From Bacteroidales bacterium (GTDB taxonomy: Bacteria > Bacteroidota > Bacteroidia > Bacteroidales > Bacteroidaceae): a DNA stretch of 64,000 nt. The notes beneath the pieces were generated by a model, which was not told the origin of the DNA, made no database searches, and worked only from the letters and a program-made list of their open reading frames with translations. Made by a program: the position numbers and the translations under genes. The stretch covers positions 62,001 to 126,000 of the forward strand of contig SUXQ01000006.1 in assembly GCA_015060905.1 (NCBI GenBank), given 5' to 3'. Shown here piece after piece: positions 1 through 9,375 of this stretch (the stretch's first letter is position 1; every line of letters starts with the position of its first letter).

Positions 1-642
1 GGTGGGGTTTATGGCCTCTTTTATGGCGCTAATCTCCTGCATCATTGCTTCGTCGATGGCCAAGCGACCGGCGGTATCGATGATTACAAGGTTGTAGTTA
101 TTTTGTTTCGCCTCTTTGATAGCATTTTGTGCTATTTGTACGGGGTTTTTTGAGTCTGGCTCGCTGTATACGGGTACGCCTATTTGCTCGCCGAGGACTT
201 TAAGCTGGTCGATGGCTGCCGGACGGTAGACGTCGCAGGCTACGAGCAAGGGGTTTCTGTTTTTCTTCTTTTTGAGGTATAGTGCGAGTTTGGACGAGAA
301 TGTGGTCTTTCCCGAGCCTTGTAGTCCGGACATTAGAATTATTGCGGGGTGTCCTTCGTAGTTTATTTCGGCTGTTTCGCCACCCATAAGCGTGGTAAGT
401 TCGTCGTGTACGAGCTTTACCATCAACTGTCCCGGTTGGATAGAGGTCAGTACATTCTGACCGATGGCTTTATTTTTTACCGTGTCGGTGAATGTCTTTG
501 CTACTTTGTAGTTTACGTCGGCGTCGAGAAGTGCCTTGCGTACGTCTTTAAGGGTCTCGGCGACGTTTATCTCTGTGATGCGGCCTTCGCCTTTAAGTAT
601 TTTAAATGAACGTTCAAGGCGTTCGCTTAGGTTTTCAAACAT
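1..642 (-). CDS. ffh: Signal recognition particle GTPase Ffh (3' end outside window)
   Basis: Translation of the minus strand from ATG at 640-642 gives the Ffh N domain (about residues 1-85, opening MFENLSERLERSFK) followed by the SRP GTPase G domain. Walker A GLQGSGKTT is at residues 106-114 and a DTAGR motif follows near the window edge. Ffh binds 4.5S RNA and signal sequences of nascent membrane proteins and delivers ribosomes to FtsY. Only 214 codons are present; the rest of the G domain and the M domain run off the left edge. It lies 34 bases downstream of the DUF4831 gene on the same strand, so read-through from that gene's promoter is possible. Confidence 0.95.
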   Translation of the reverse strand, partial: MFENLSERLERSFKILKGEGRITEINVAETLKDVRKALLDADVNYKVAKTFTDTVKNKAIGQNVLTSIQPGQLMVKLVHDELTTLMGGETAEINYEGHPAIILMSGLQGSGKTTFSSKLALYLKKKKNRNPLLVACDVYRPAAIDQLKVLGEQIGVPVYSEPDSKNPVQIAQNAIKEAKQNNYNLVIIDTAGRLAIDEAMMQEISAIKEAINPT

Positions 643-676
643 TGTTTTTTATCTTTTTTATGTTATTATTCTTTTT

Positions 677-1735
677 TTAGTTTTCAATTTTTATTACTCC
701 GCCGGTGGCTTTGTCGAGTGTTACCTTTGTGGTGACATTTTTGTTGAAGAGATCTTTTGACAGGCTTTCTGTTGTTCCAAGCTGTGCAAAGGGTAGTTCC
801 TCTTCGAAGTAAACTTCTGCGGGAGAGTATATTTTTACTTTTGCTTTTCCGGGGATATTTACAAAGACTCCCTCTTTCTTCGGGGCTTTTTTCTTTTTGC
901 CGTTGTCTGCGGGCCGGGGGATGCTGAAGAGGTTTTTAAAGTCGTAATATATTGGTGCGCCGGCAAGGTCGTTGTTCTTTAGGATTCCCAATTTGCGCGA
1001 GAATCGGAAAAGTACGGCTTTTGTCGTGTCGCTATCCATTGTGGGCGTCATTTTAATGTTGCAGGTGTATTTTACTGTGTCGCATGTGCCGGTGAACAGG
1101 CTTTTCAGTGCTTGTTCCTGCATGTTAAGCTCATTAAGCACGAGTTGCATTGAGAGGCCGTCTTTTGGCATATTCTCGGCCTGACCACGTGTGATTGCAA
1201 GCTTACTCTCTCGTATGGCATAAATTTCTTTTGATGTAAGTTCGGCCATTTTTGCGGTGGAGGTTGCTTGCAGAATCTCCTCGGTAAGGTAGCTTTTGGG
1301 GTCGGGCATCTGTTTCGTGGTGTTCTTTTTTGTAACAGGGGTCTCCTCGGCGACAGTTGTGTTTATCGCTTGCAAAATACCATCTTTGCTCAGTTGTACG
1401 TTTGACGCGGTGCTTCCGTCGGCCAATTTGATAGTGTACATTTTCTCGGGGTTGGGGACTCCCTGCTGTACGATTTTTACCGATGATATTTCCCAATATT
1501 TCTCGGGCTTGCTTATTGCATCGTTAATATGCAGATAATTTCCTGCGTATGCACTGAACTCTCCCGGAGTGCGTGTAATTTCTATCGCTTCGAGCGTAAT
1601 GTCAAGCACAGTGTTGGGCAGATAATATGTGACGCCTGTTGCCGCGCCATTGCTGTATTGACTAACTTCAGTTTGTGCAAATACAGGCATTGTAGCAAGC
1701 ATGCATGTTAATATGTATAATATATTCTTTTTCAT
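677..1735 (-). CDS. DUF4831 family exported protein
   Basis: A 352-residue protein starting at the ATG at 1733-1735. The open frame extends 22 codons further upstream, but the chosen start opens directly into a signal peptide (MKKNILYILTCMLATMPVFAQ) and lies downstream of a strong promoter whose start site would be near 1782. The mature part (VSQYSNGAATGVTYYLPNTVLDI) matches my recollection of the Bacteroidales DUF4831 family, which has no known function. No catalytic motif is seen. Export to the periplasm or outer membrane is inferred. It may be cotranscribed with ffh. Confidence 0.8.
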   Translation of the reverse strand: MKKNILYILTCMLATMPVFAQTEVSQYSNGAATGVTYYLPNTVLDITLEAIEITRTPGEFSAYAGNYLHINDAISKPEKYWEISSVKIVQQGVPNPEKMYTIKLADGSTASNVQLSKDGILQAINTTVAEETPVTKKNTTKQMPDPKSYLTEEILQATSTAKMAELTSKEIYAIRESKLAITRGQAENMPKDGLSMQLVLNELNMQEQALKSLFTGTCDTVKYTCNIKMTPTMDSDTTKAVLFRFSRKLGILKNNDLAGAPIYYDFKNLFSIPRPADNGKKKKAPKKEGVFVNIPGKAKVKIYSPAEVYFEEELPFAQLGTTESLSKDLFNKNVTTKVTLDKATGGVIKIEN

Positions 1736-1786
1736 TGTATCATAAATTTTTAAGGTTGATACACTATTATTCCAATATAATTTTTT

Positions 1787-1818
1787 GCAAAGATAGTGCA
1801 AGCCGAGCGCAATACAAA
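1787..1818 (-). promoter_or_regulatory. Bacteroidota-type promoter of the DUF4831 gene
   Basis: On the minus strand a -33 TTTG (1815-1818) and a -7 box TATCTTTGC (1787-1795) are separated by exactly 19 bases, matching the Bacteroidota housekeeping consensus. The bases next to the -7 box read CTTGCAC, as in the btuB promoter. A GCCGGC hairpin with flanking A and T runs (about 1816-1836) overlaps the -33 side. Confidence 0.8.
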
Positions 1819-1847
1819 AAAAGCCGGCTTTTTTTTATTGCCGAGGC

Positions 1848-1970
1848 GCCGCCTATCTTATCAAAAGATAGTGCAAGCCACCTATTTTGCTTGCGCCGCC
1901 TATCTTATCAAAAGATAGTGCAAGCTACCTATTTTGCATGCCGCCTATCTTATCAAAAGATAGTGCAAGC
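1848..1970. repeat. Three tandem copies of a 31-base palindrome-bearing repeat
   Basis: Near-identical 31-base units lie at 1848-1878, 1895-1925 and 1940-1970, spaced 45-47 bases apart, with related spacers (CCTATTTTGC). Each holds CTATCTT-ATCAA-AAGATAG, a 7-bp stem with a 5-base loop. Read on the minus strand each contains CTTGCACTATCTTTT, one base from the promoter motif next door. A fourth copy is at 27279-27309. It is not a CRISPR because the spacers are short and similar to one another. Confidence 0.85.
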
Positions 1971-1972
1971 AT

Positions 1973-2009
1973 AAAAAAATAAAGGAGTTTGCAGAATGCA
2001 AACTCCTTT
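1973..2009 (-). terminator. Terminator after the DUF1080 operon
   Basis: A 13-bp perfect inverted repeat (AAAGGAGTTTGCA at 1981-1993 against 1997-2009, loop GAA) is followed on the minus strand by a T-rich run. It sits just downstream of the stop codon of the gene ending at 2035. Confidence 0.85.
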
Positions 2010-2034
2010 AATATATAAGGTGAAGTGAAATTAA

Positions 2035-5000
2035 TTACTTCTTGTCAAGACTCTTGATACGAACGTTACGCAACCAAAGTTCCGAACCGTGGCCGAGGAA
2101 ACCGATGTAACCTTTCTTGTTGAGCAATCCGGGGTGCTGCAATCCGTCGCGTGTCTTTGTACCATTCTCAGATGCTTCACGAATGTTACCCTCTGTAATA
2201 ACAATGCCGTTTACAGTGATGCGGATGTAATCGCCCTTAGCATAAATTTCTTCAGTGTTCCATTCGCCAACGGGTTTGCAAGCGTCGAATACTTTGGGAG
2301 CAATAACACCGTATACAGAACCGTGGTGCTGATAGGGTTTCAACCATGATGTGTAGATGGGGTTGAAGTGGTCAAGGATCTGAAGTTCCATTCCATGATA
2401 AGCAGCATCTTTGCCCATAGGTGTACGGATACCTACGCCGTTGTTGGCTCCGGGAGTAAGTTTAAACTCGAAACGGAAGATAAAGTCGCCATACTCCTCT
2501 TTTGTATAGAGGTTACCGAATCCGTGACCTCTTTTGCGTACTGCGATTGTACCATTCTCTGTTGCGTAGTTTGTCTTGTCGCCCTGCCACTCGTTGAGTG
2601 ATGTACCGTCGAAGAGAAGTTTAAAGCCCTCTTTCTTCTCCTGTGCTGAAAGCTGATAAGGCTCTGCTTGGGGAAGCTCTTTTATGTAGAGGTTGCGATA
2701 AGCTACCTTGCTACCATGAGCCTGAAGTTCAATCTGCTCTTTCAGGATGATGGGAAGTTCACGGTTCCAATAGTTCTCCATGATGACGTTGTTTACAACC
2801 AATTCACCGTTGAGGTATACTGTTACACGCTCGTCGGTCATCTTGATGTAGAAGCTGTTCCACTGACCTACGGGGTTGTCGGCTACCTTCAAGGGTTTGT
2901 TGTCGTTCTTGTTGTTGTAAAGACCGCCTGAGCCTACCTGTGCACCAACGTTTGTACGTCTTGTGTCCCAAATTTGTACCTGGGGTGTACCGCGAAGGTA
3001 GATACCTGCGTCGGGCTCTTTGCCGTCGTAGAGCATCCAGTCTACGTACATTTCAAAGTTGCCGTACTGTTTCTCTGTGCAGAGGCTGCTGCCCTGACCG
3101 TTGAAAAGAATTGTGCCGTCTACTGCTGACCAGCTTTTTGCCATAGCCTCGTTAGCCTCTTTCTGAAGTTTCGCGAGTTTGCTTGCGTTGAGTTTTGCAC
3201 GCTGGTAGGGGTTGTCGTAGGGTGCTGCCAAAAGGCCTTTCCAACCTGTAAGGTCTTTACCGTTGAAGATAGAAACAAAGCCTTTCTCGTCGATTTTTGA
3301 AAGTTTCTCAAGGTGCTGTTTGATAGCGGGTACCTCGTAGATGGCGTCGCCACCCTTGATTACTTCGGCTGCTCTGTTAAGAAGTGCTACAACCTCGGGG
3401 CCGTTGAATTCGATGTTGCCGAGTGCAAGTACGCGAACAGCCTGAGCTGCTGCCTGCTGCAATGCGGGAACTTCGATGAACTGACCTGCGTAGATAATGC
3501 CGAGGAATGTGTTTGTCTTAGCAACAGACTGAAGTACTCTTACTTTCTGAGCGTCGCTTGTTGCAAAGCCCATTGCGTTGCGGTACATCAACAGACGCTG
3601 TGCGCCGGGGAGCTTGTTGTCGATGCTCTTCATGTAAGCCTCGAATGCTGCCGAAAGAAGGTTGTTGTCTTTCTTTGCTACAAGGTCGTTGCAGATTGCA
3701 AGAAGCTGCTGGTTGTTGGCTGTCTTAAAGACGATGGGCCAGTAGAGGTTCTGTTTGCCTGCTGCAACTGATGCTTTGCGTGCGTTGATTGTCTTGAACT
3801 GCTCATCTTTGCTCATGCTTGACATTGCTGCGAGGATAGCATCTTGAACGGCGGGAACATATTTTGCATCGCATTTCTCGAGAAGTGTGTAGAGCGAGCC
3901 GAGGTTGTCTTTTGTAGAAACGTCTTTCAATGCTTTGTAAGCTGCGTCTTTAACAGCGGCGTCCTCTGCATTCAACTTCTCGTTTACGAGTGCGTTGAAA
4001 GATGCGTCCTTGCGAGCAGAGATAAGGTTGATTGTTGCTGTCTCGCCTTGTGCGCTTTTGCCTTCAACTGCAACTGCGGGCTGACAAACGTTGCCTTTGT
4101 ATGACTTAAGAACTTTCTCGGCAAGAGCAACTTTTTCTGCGTCAGCCGATGCGAGCAATGCTGCTACGTCGCTGATGTTGTCGGGGTTGCCGATGCGAGC
4201 CAATGCCCATGCTGCAGCCTCGACTGTTGCGGGACACTCAGATGCAAGCAAGGGAACGATAAGTTCTGTGTTTGCAATTGTGGGGTGGTTGCCCATCCAA
4301 TAGAGAAGGTCGATAGCCTGCTCACCTTTTGCTTTTGCAATTTTCTTTGTAGCCTCGTCCATGAGGGGCTTGATAGCCTCTTCGCTTGCTGCGTTTGCAT
4401 CTACTGCGTAGATTGTTGCAAGGCGGTACTGACGGCACTTGTCTTTGAGGGCTTTGAGAATCTCTTTCTTGCCTGCCTCGATGCCTACGCCTTCAACATA
4501 TTCGCTGATTGCAACGCAACGTGCAGCGTTGTTCTCGAAACCGGGCTTCAATTTTGCTGCGGCCTTGAGGTTTTTTGCAAGTGTTTTTGCGTCTGCGGGA
4601 GCAGCTTCAACCTCTGCAGCGGGCTTGATGATGCCGAGGAACTGCAACTGACGTACGAGGAACTCTTTGTTAGACACCAAAAGGGGCTTTGTCTGTGAGT
4701 CCTTGATGTTGTCGCCTGTGAGCTGTTTGCAGATTGCGTCGTACTCGCCCTTGATGGCGTCAACAACAATCTGACGTTTCTTTGCGTCGAATTTGGGGTC
4801 TGCAACATACGATACGTAACCGTTGATTGCATACTCGGCAAGGCGGCGAGTGTCGTCCTGCTTGTTCAAATAACCGAGGAGCATTTTTATACCCTCTGCG
4901 CCTGTCTCGGCAATGTCGCCCATAAGTTTGTTGTACTTGCTCTGTGTGTCGGCGGGCAACATGTTCAGCGCGTCTCCTATCTTTGTTGTTACGGCTCTTT

Positions 5001-5079
5001 CCGAACCCTGTGCATTGGCGTTAAGGCCAAAGAACAGTGCAACGAGGAGTGTAAGTATGATACTTTTATATTGTCTCAT
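2035..5079 (-). CDS. HEAT-repeat protein with two C-terminal DUF1080 (3-keto-disaccharide hydrolase-like) domains
   Basis: A 1014-residue exported protein with a signal peptide (ending NANAQ, about residue 24). Residues about 30-600 are an Ala/Leu/Lys-rich helical array typical of HEAT/ARM repeats. Two DUF1080 jelly-roll domains follow: about 605-805 (opens VSIFNGKDLTGWKG) and about 815-1012 (opens KLLFDGTSLNEWQG). DUF1080 proteins cleave glycosides after the sugar has been oxidised at C3 to a ketone. The oxidoreductase ending 21 bases upstream is the expected partner and both are probably one transcript. The second domain keeps the usual GVGIRTP and YHGMELQILD stretches. The long HEAT array may be a scaffold. 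Substrate unknown. Confidence 0.85.
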   Translation of the reverse strand: MRQYKSIILTLLVALFFGLNANAQGSERAVTTKIGDALNMLPADTQSKYNKLMGDIAETGAEGIKMLLGYLNKQDDTRRLAEYAINGYVSYVADPKFDAKKRQIVVDAIKGEYDAICKQLTGDNIKDSQTKPLLVSNKEFLVRQLQFLGIIKPAAEVEAAPADAKTLAKNLKAAAKLKPGFENNAARCVAISEYVEGVGIEAGKKEILKALKDKCRQYRLATIYAVDANAASEEAIKPLMDEATKKIAKAKGEQAIDLLYWMGNHPTIANTELIVPLLASECPATVEAAAWALARIGNPDNISDVAALLASADAEKVALAEKVLKSYKGNVCQPAVAVEGKSAQGETATINLISARKDASFNALVNEKLNAEDAAVKDAAYKALKDVSTKDNLGSLYTLLEKCDAKYVPAVQDAILAAMSSMSKDEQFKTINARKASVAAGKQNLYWPIVFKTANNQQLLAICNDLVAKKDNNLLSAAFEAYMKSIDNKLPGAQRLLMYRNAMGFATSDAQKVRVLQSVAKTNTFLGIIYAGQFIEVPALQQAAAQAVRVLALGNIEFNGPEVVALLNRAAEVIKGGDAIYEVPAIKQHLEKLSKIDEKGFVSIFNGKDLTGWKGLLAAPYDNPYQRAKLNASKLAKLQKEANEAMAKSWSAVDGTILFNGQGSSLCTEKQYGNFEMYVDWMLYDGKEPDAGIYLRGTPQVQIWDTRRTNVGAQVGSGGLYNNKNDNKPLKVADNPVGQWNSFYIKMTDERVTVYLNGELVVNNVIMENYWNRELPIILKEQIELQAHGSKVAYRNLYIKELPQAEPYQLSAQEKKEGFKLLFDGTSLNEWQGDKTNYATENGTIAVRKRGHGFGNLYTKEEYGDFIFRFEFKLTPGANNGVGIRTPMGKDAAYHGMELQILDHFNPIYTSWLKPYQHHGSVYGVIAPKVFDACKPVGEWNTEEIYAKGDYIRITVNGIVITEGNIREASENGTKTRDGLQHPGLLNKKGYIGFLGHGSELWLRNVRIKSLDKK

Positions 5080-5100
5080 GTCTTTTAATATTAATTAAGG

Positions 5101-6393
5101 TTAGAATTTCCAAGGACCTCTCATAGGCTGGTAAACAAGTGCGTTTGCTGCCTCGTCGTTTACAAACTCCTCTTTCTCCGAGTCAAACTCGAGTGTGCGG
5201 TTGAGCTGCAATGCAACAATACCCATGTTTACTAGTGTACAGCTACGATGTCCGTTCTCCTCGTTGAGGGCGAATTTCTGACGTGTTCTTACGCACTCCT
5301 CAAAGTCTGTATTCTGGGGCAGAGGATCGGGGAACTCTGCGAGTTTCTTCTGCCAATCGGGAATGTCGCATACGAAGTTGTTGTATACGTTTCCTTTGGG
5401 ACCAGAAATATAAGGAGTGTTGGGGTTACCGTAGTCGCCTCCCCAAAGTACAATCTGACAACCATCTGCGTATGTGTATGTGATTGAACGCCATGTGCCG
5501 ATTGCATCAGAGTGCTGCTGAGGTGCATCAACCTCAACCTTAACAGGGCTCTCATTGTCCTTGCCGAGGAAATACTGTACGGGGTCCATATAGTGCTGAC
5601 CCATGTCTCCGAGACCACCACCATCGTAGTCCCAATATCCACGGAATGTCTGGTGTACGCGGTGTGCGTTGTAGGGTTTGTAGGGAGCCGGACCTAACCA
5701 CATATTGTAATCGAGTTCTTTGGGAATAGGCTGGGGCTCGAGTTTGTCCTTACCTACCCAGTAGAATTTCCAGTCGAAGCCTGTGTGCTTAGAAATTGTA
5801 ACTTTCAAAGGCCAGCCGAGAAGACCGCTTGCAACGAGTTTCTTCAAAGGCTCAACGGGTGTGCCGAGGCCATAGAATGTGTCTTTGAAACGGAACCATG
5901 TGTTCAGGCGGAACACGCGGTTGTTCTGCTGAACAGCCTCGCGTACTTTTTTACCCTCGCCGATGGTACGTGTCATGGGTTTTTCGCAGAAGATGTCCTT
6001 ACCTGCCTTTGCTGCCTCAATGGCCTGCAATGCGTGCCAGTGGGGAGGTGTGGCAATGTGAACAATGTCTACATTCTGGTCGTAAACAAGTTCTCTCCAA
6101 TCTGCATAAGCTTTGGGGTTTGCGTCTACTCTCTTGTCGCCGGCTTCTGCTTTTTGCTTTGCAAGGTCAAGACCCTGCTGCAAGTGTTTCGCGTCGCAGT
6201 CGGCGATAGCAACCAAACGTGTGCTACCGTAGCCATAGTGTCCGCGACCCATACCACCTACACCGATGATACCTTTTGTCAATTGGTCACTAGGTGCAAT
6301 GTTGCCATTACCACCCAATACGTGCCTTGGAACGATAGAAAGCGCAGCTAACGCTCCCGAGGCTTTTAGAAAATTACGTCTGTTAATAGCCAT
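5101..6393 (-). CDS. Exported Gfo/Idh/MocA family oxidoreductase
   Basis: A 430-residue NAD(P)-dependent dehydrogenase. The N-terminus carries a twin-arginine export signal (INRRNFLKASGALAALS), consistent with export of a folded cofactor-bound enzyme. The Rossmann fold follows (GIIGVGGMGRGHYG), then the family EKP motif (CEKPMTR) and the C-terminal substrate domain (YDGGGLGDMGQHYMDP). It is the first gene of an operon with the double-DUF1080 protein. Exported members of this family oxidise the C3 hydroxyl of glycosides, which would feed the DUF1080 partner; this role is inferred from context. A second paralogue lies at 52600-53910. Confidence 0.88.
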   Translation of the reverse strand: MAINRRNFLKASGALAALSIVPRHVLGGNGNIAPSDQLTKGIIGVGGMGRGHYGYGSTRLVAIADCDAKHLQQGLDLAKQKAEAGDKRVDANPKAYADWRELVYDQNVDIVHIATPPHWHALQAIEAAKAGKDIFCEKPMTRTIGEGKKVREAVQQNNRVFRLNTWFRFKDTFYGLGTPVEPLKKLVASGLLGWPLKVTISKHTGFDWKFYWVGKDKLEPQPIPKELDYNMWLGPAPYKPYNAHRVHQTFRGYWDYDGGGLGDMGQHYMDPVQYFLGKDNESPVKVEVDAPQQHSDAIGTWRSITYTYADGCQIVLWGGDYGNPNTPYISGPKGNVYNNFVCDIPDWQKKLAEFPDPLPQNTDFEECVRTRQKFALNEENGHRSCTLVNMGIVALQLNRTLEFDSEKEEFVNDEAANALVYQPMRGPWKF

Positions 6394-6452
6394 TTTTCTA
6401 TAAATTTATAAAAAGTTATTTTGGATGTATACTAATTACCTAATTTAGTCCT

Positions 6453-6487
6453 TCAAAGGTACGATAAAAAAATGATAAAATCACAAA
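6453..6487 (-). promoter_or_regulatory. Likely promoter of the oxidoreductase-DUF1080 operon
   Basis: On the minus strand TACCTTTGA (6453-6461) fits the -7 box TAnnTTTG, with TTTG at 6484-6487 after a 22-base spacer, slightly longer than usual. The predicted leader is about 55 bases. The rest of the 277-base divergent region up to adk is AT-rich; TAATTTTGC at 6568-6576 could serve adk but lacks a good -33 box. Confidence 0.5.
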
Positions 6488-6670
6488 TACTCCCAACAAA
6501 AATTGCATTTTTATGTTATTGTGTACGATTGTTTGCTTTTTGCGTACGTTTTTTCGGAACTTTGTAGTAATTTTGCCAAGATTTAGAAAAAGGCTCTGTT
6601 GATGCAAATTTATTTGCATAATTTTACAGGGTGAAAATAAATATTGCGAACTATATTTTTTATATAATTT

Positions 6671-7243
6671 ATGCTTAATATTGTAATATTTGGTGCTCCC
6701 GGCTCGGGAAAAGGTACTCAGAGCGAGAGAATTTTGGAAAAATATGGCATTAACCATATATCGACAGGCGATGTGTTGCGTGCCGAGATTAAGGCCGAGA
6801 CTGAGCTTGGAAAAACAGCTAAAGGTTTTATTGATCAGGGACAGCTTATTCCCGATTCATTGATGATAGATATTCTTGCGGCTAAACTCGATGGCTTTGT
6901 AGATAGTAAAGGTGTTATTTTTGACGGCTTTCCCCGCACTATTGCTCAGGCCGAGGCTCTCAAGGCGATGCTTAACGAAAGAGGACAGGATGTTACAGTG
7001 ATGCTCGAACTTGATGTCCCCGAGGATGAACTTATGGAGCGTCTTATCAAACGTGGCATCGAGTCGGGAAGAACTGACGACAATGAAGAGACTATCAAAA
7101 AACGTCTCGATGTTTATCACAGCCAGACTGCTCCGCTGAAAGAGTGGTACAAGAATGACGGTAAACATTCCTATATAAACGGCTCGGGCGAGCTTGACCG
7201 TATATTTGCTGACATTGTGGCTGCAATCGAGGCAAAAAAATAA
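6671..7243 (+). CDS. adk: Adenylate kinase
   Basis: A 190-residue adenylate kinase that interconverts ATP, AMP and ADP in the cytoplasm. The P-loop GAPGSGKGT is at residues 8-16, followed by the AMP-binding stretch ([12 protein letters not shown]), FDGFPRT and the arginine-containing [15 protein letters not shown]. The length and the absence of a Cys4 zinc lid show the short form common in Bacteroidota. It is followed after 8 bases by obgE, a conserved pairing in this phylum. Confidence 0.97.
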   Translation: MLNIVIFGAPGSGKGTQSERILEKYGINHISTGDVLRAEIKAETELGKTAKGFIDQGQLIPDSLMIDILAAKLDGFVDSKGVIFDGFPRTIAQAEALKAMLNERGQDVTVMLELDVPEDELMERLIKRGIESGRTDDNEETIKKRLDVYHSQTAPLKEWYKNDGKHSYINGSGELDRIFADIVAAIEAKK

Positions 7244-7251
7244 ATTGCTTT

Positions 7252-8418
7252 ATGGCTGAATCGAATTTTATTGATTATGTGAAGATTGTTTGCCGTTCGG
7301 GTCGCGGTGGTCGCGGTTCGGCGCATCTTCATCGTGCAAAATATATTCCCAACGGCGGTCCCGACGGTGGTGACGGTGGTCGCGGAGGAGATATTATCCT
7401 TCGTGGCAATCGTAACTATTGGACACTGTTGCACCTTAAATATCAACGTCACGTATTTGCCGGAAACGGTCAGGGCGGCGGCATAAACAAAAGTACCGGT
7501 GCTGCCGGCGAGGATAAGATTATCGAAGTTCCTTGCGGTACGGTTGCCTATAATGCCGAGACAGGTGAGTTTTTGTGCGACGTAATGGAGGATGGACAGA
7601 AGGTTGTTCTTCTCAAAGGTGGTCGCGGAGGTCTGGGAAATGTACATTTTGCCACTCCTACACGTCAGACGCCACGTTTCGCTCAGCCGGGTGAGCCTAT
7701 GCGCGAAATGACGGTAACATTGGAACTTAAGCTTCTTGCAGACGTAGGTCTTGTGGGCTTCCCGAATGCCGGAAAATCTACGTTGCTGTCATCAGTGTCG
7801 GCCGCAAAGCCCAAGATTGCAAATTATCCTTTTACTACCCTCGAACCTAATTTGGGTATTGTTTCCTATCGTGACGGAAAGTCGTTTGTAATGGCCGATA
7901 TTCCCGGAATTATTGAGGGGGCGAGTCAGGGCAAGGGATTGGGATTACGTTTCCTGCGTCACATAGAGCGTAACTCTTTGCTTCTTTTCATGGTGCCTGC
8001 CGACGCCGATGATATTAAAAAGGAGTATGAGATTCTTCTGAATGAGCTTGCAACATACAACCCCGAAATGCTCGACAAGCAGCGTGTGCTTGCAATTACT
8101 AAGAGTGACCTGCTTGATGATGAACTTATTGAAATGTTGAGTGAAAATCTTCCCGAGGGGCTTCCTCATGTTTTTATCTCTTCGGTTACGGGCATGGGTG
8201 TTTCCGATCTTAAAGATATTTTGTGGCGCGAGCTTAACAGTGAGGATAATCGTATGCTTGCCGTTAAGCGCGAGGAGCTTGTTCATCGTAATTATGACGC
8301 GGGTATGCTCGCTCGCGATTTTGCCGATTGGGAGCCTGATTTTATTGACGAGGAAGAGGGTGACGACGAGGAGTATTACGACGAGGATAATTATGATGAG
8401 TATGATTTTGACGAATAG
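7252..8418 (+). CDS. obgE: GTPase ObgE/CgtA
   Basis: A 388-residue Obg GTPase involved in ribosome maturation and stress control. Residues 1 to about 158 are the glycine-rich Obg fold ([24 protein letters not shown]). The G domain follows, with P-loop GFPNAGKST, switch [12 protein letters not shown] and the specificity motif ITKSDL. The C-terminus is a strongly acidic Asp/Glu/Tyr tail ([19 protein letters not shown]) in place of a folded OCT domain. It is the second gene of an adk-obgE unit ending at a strong terminator. Confidence 0.97.
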   Translation: MAESNFIDYVKIVCRSGRGGRGSAHLHRAKYIPNGGPDGGDGGRGGDIILRGNRNYWTLLHLKYQRHVFAGNGQGGGINKSTGAAGEDKIIEVPCGTVAYNAETGEFLCDVMEDGQKVVLLKGGRGGLGNVHFATPTRQTPRFAQPGEPMREMTVTLELKLLADVGLVGFPNAGKSTLLSSVSAAKPKIANYPFTTLEPNLGIVSYRDGKSFVMADIPGIIEGASQGKGLGLRFLRHIERNSLLLFMVPADADDIKKEYEILLNELATYNPEMLDKQRVLAITKSDLLDDELIEMLSENLPEGLPHVFISSVTGMGVSDLKDILWRELNSEDNRMLAVKREELVHRNYDAGMLARDFADWEPDFIDEEEGDDEEYYDEDNYDEYDFDE

Positions 8419-8434
8419 TAAGGTTCCCGGATAG

Positions 8435-8461
8435 AAAAAGCGACGCATTGCGTCGCTTTTT
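8435..8461. terminator. Bidirectional terminator between obgE and the araC-type gene
   Basis: A 13-bp inverted repeat AAAAAGCGACGCA / TGCGTCGCTTTTT with A and T tracts on either side. It can stop obgE transcripts on the plus strand and, from the other side, the convergent regulator gene whose stop codon is at 8464. Confidence 0.9.
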
Positions 8462-8463
8462 AT

Positions 8464-9342
8464 TTATATAGTGGCTGCCAGGGCTCTTCGGGAACGAAAC
8501 TCCGAGAGGGAGTAGCCTGTGTGTCGTTTGAAGTATCTGTTAAGGTACGATTGGTCGGGGAAGTGATACTCATTAACCAATTCCTGAAAAGTTTTATGTG
8601 TATACATCAGGGCAACCTGAAGTTCTACTATCGTGTATCGGTCGATGATATTTTTTGCATTTTGTTCGGCGGCACGTTGGCATACGGAATTCAGATAGCG
8701 AGTCGAAATGTTTAGTTTGTCTGCGTAAAATTGTACCGAACGTTCCTCTCTGAAGTGTTGTGTGATAAGGTCGCGGAATTGTAAAAAAATTTTTTCTTTA
8801 TCCTCTATTCCCAGGTCTTTTTTTATCTGTTCATTCGATGCGACCTCTTGTGCATGTTGTACATACAGTAACAGTGCGTTGGCCAATAGAATGATGTTTT
8901 TTCTGCAATAATCACTCTCTTGAGGAATGTATCGCAGTTCGTCCTCGATAATTTCCACCTGTTTGAAGATGTTCGATATAAATGCTTGTTCATTGGATGT
9001 TCCCAATCCTTTGTATGGCCTGCAAGTGATTGCTTGTATCATTTCAGGACTGAACGAACAGCGTGCCGCAAGCCAAATATCTTCGAATACACCTAAAAAA
9101 CGTGTGGAAAAATCGCTTGTTATGTCGTGTACTGTAATATTGCTACCTTTGGGGCATATGATTGTACTTCCTTGCACGAATCTGAATCGGTGCCCATCTA
9201 TTGTAAAGATTGCTTCTCCACCTTGACACCAAAAAAATGTGGTGAATTGCAGTGTGTACGAGTGTCGTATAAATTGTTGCAAGGCTGATGTTATTGTCGA
9301 GAATCCCTGTTTTGATAATTTCTCAAAGTAGTGATTGTTCAT
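8464..9342 (-). CDS. AraC family transcriptional regulator
   Basis: A 292-residue regulator. The N-terminal half (about 1-170) resembles the cupin-type ligand/dimerisation domain (FTTFFWCQGGEAIFTIDGHRF). The C-terminal 100 residues form the two helix-turn-helix units of AraC proteins (VQFYADKLNISTRYLNSVC and FPDQSYLNRYFKRHTGYS). The ligand and target are unknown. It starts 33 bases after the stop of a small membrane protein on the same strand, so the two may share a transcript. Confidence 0.9.
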   Translation of the reverse strand: MNNHYFEKLSKQGFSTITSALQQFIRHSYTLQFTTFFWCQGGEAIFTIDGHRFRFVQGSTIICPKGSNITVHDITSDFSTRFLGVFEDIWLAARCSFSPEMIQAITCRPYKGLGTSNEQAFISNIFKQVEIIEDELRYIPQESDYCRKNIILLANALLLYVQHAQEVASNEQIKKDLGIEDKEKIFLQFRDLITQHFREERSVQFYADKLNISTRYLNSVCQRAAEQNAKNIIDRYTIVELQVALMYTHKTFQELVNEYHFPDQSYLNRYFKRHTGYSLSEFRSRRALAATI

Positions 9343-9375
9343 GTCGTCTCAGTTTTTATGTGTTTGATCCTTTCT

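Noticed and set aside
1848-1970. Possible short CRISPR array
   Set aside because: Only three units, palindromic inside, with short and mutually similar spacers and no cas genes in the window.
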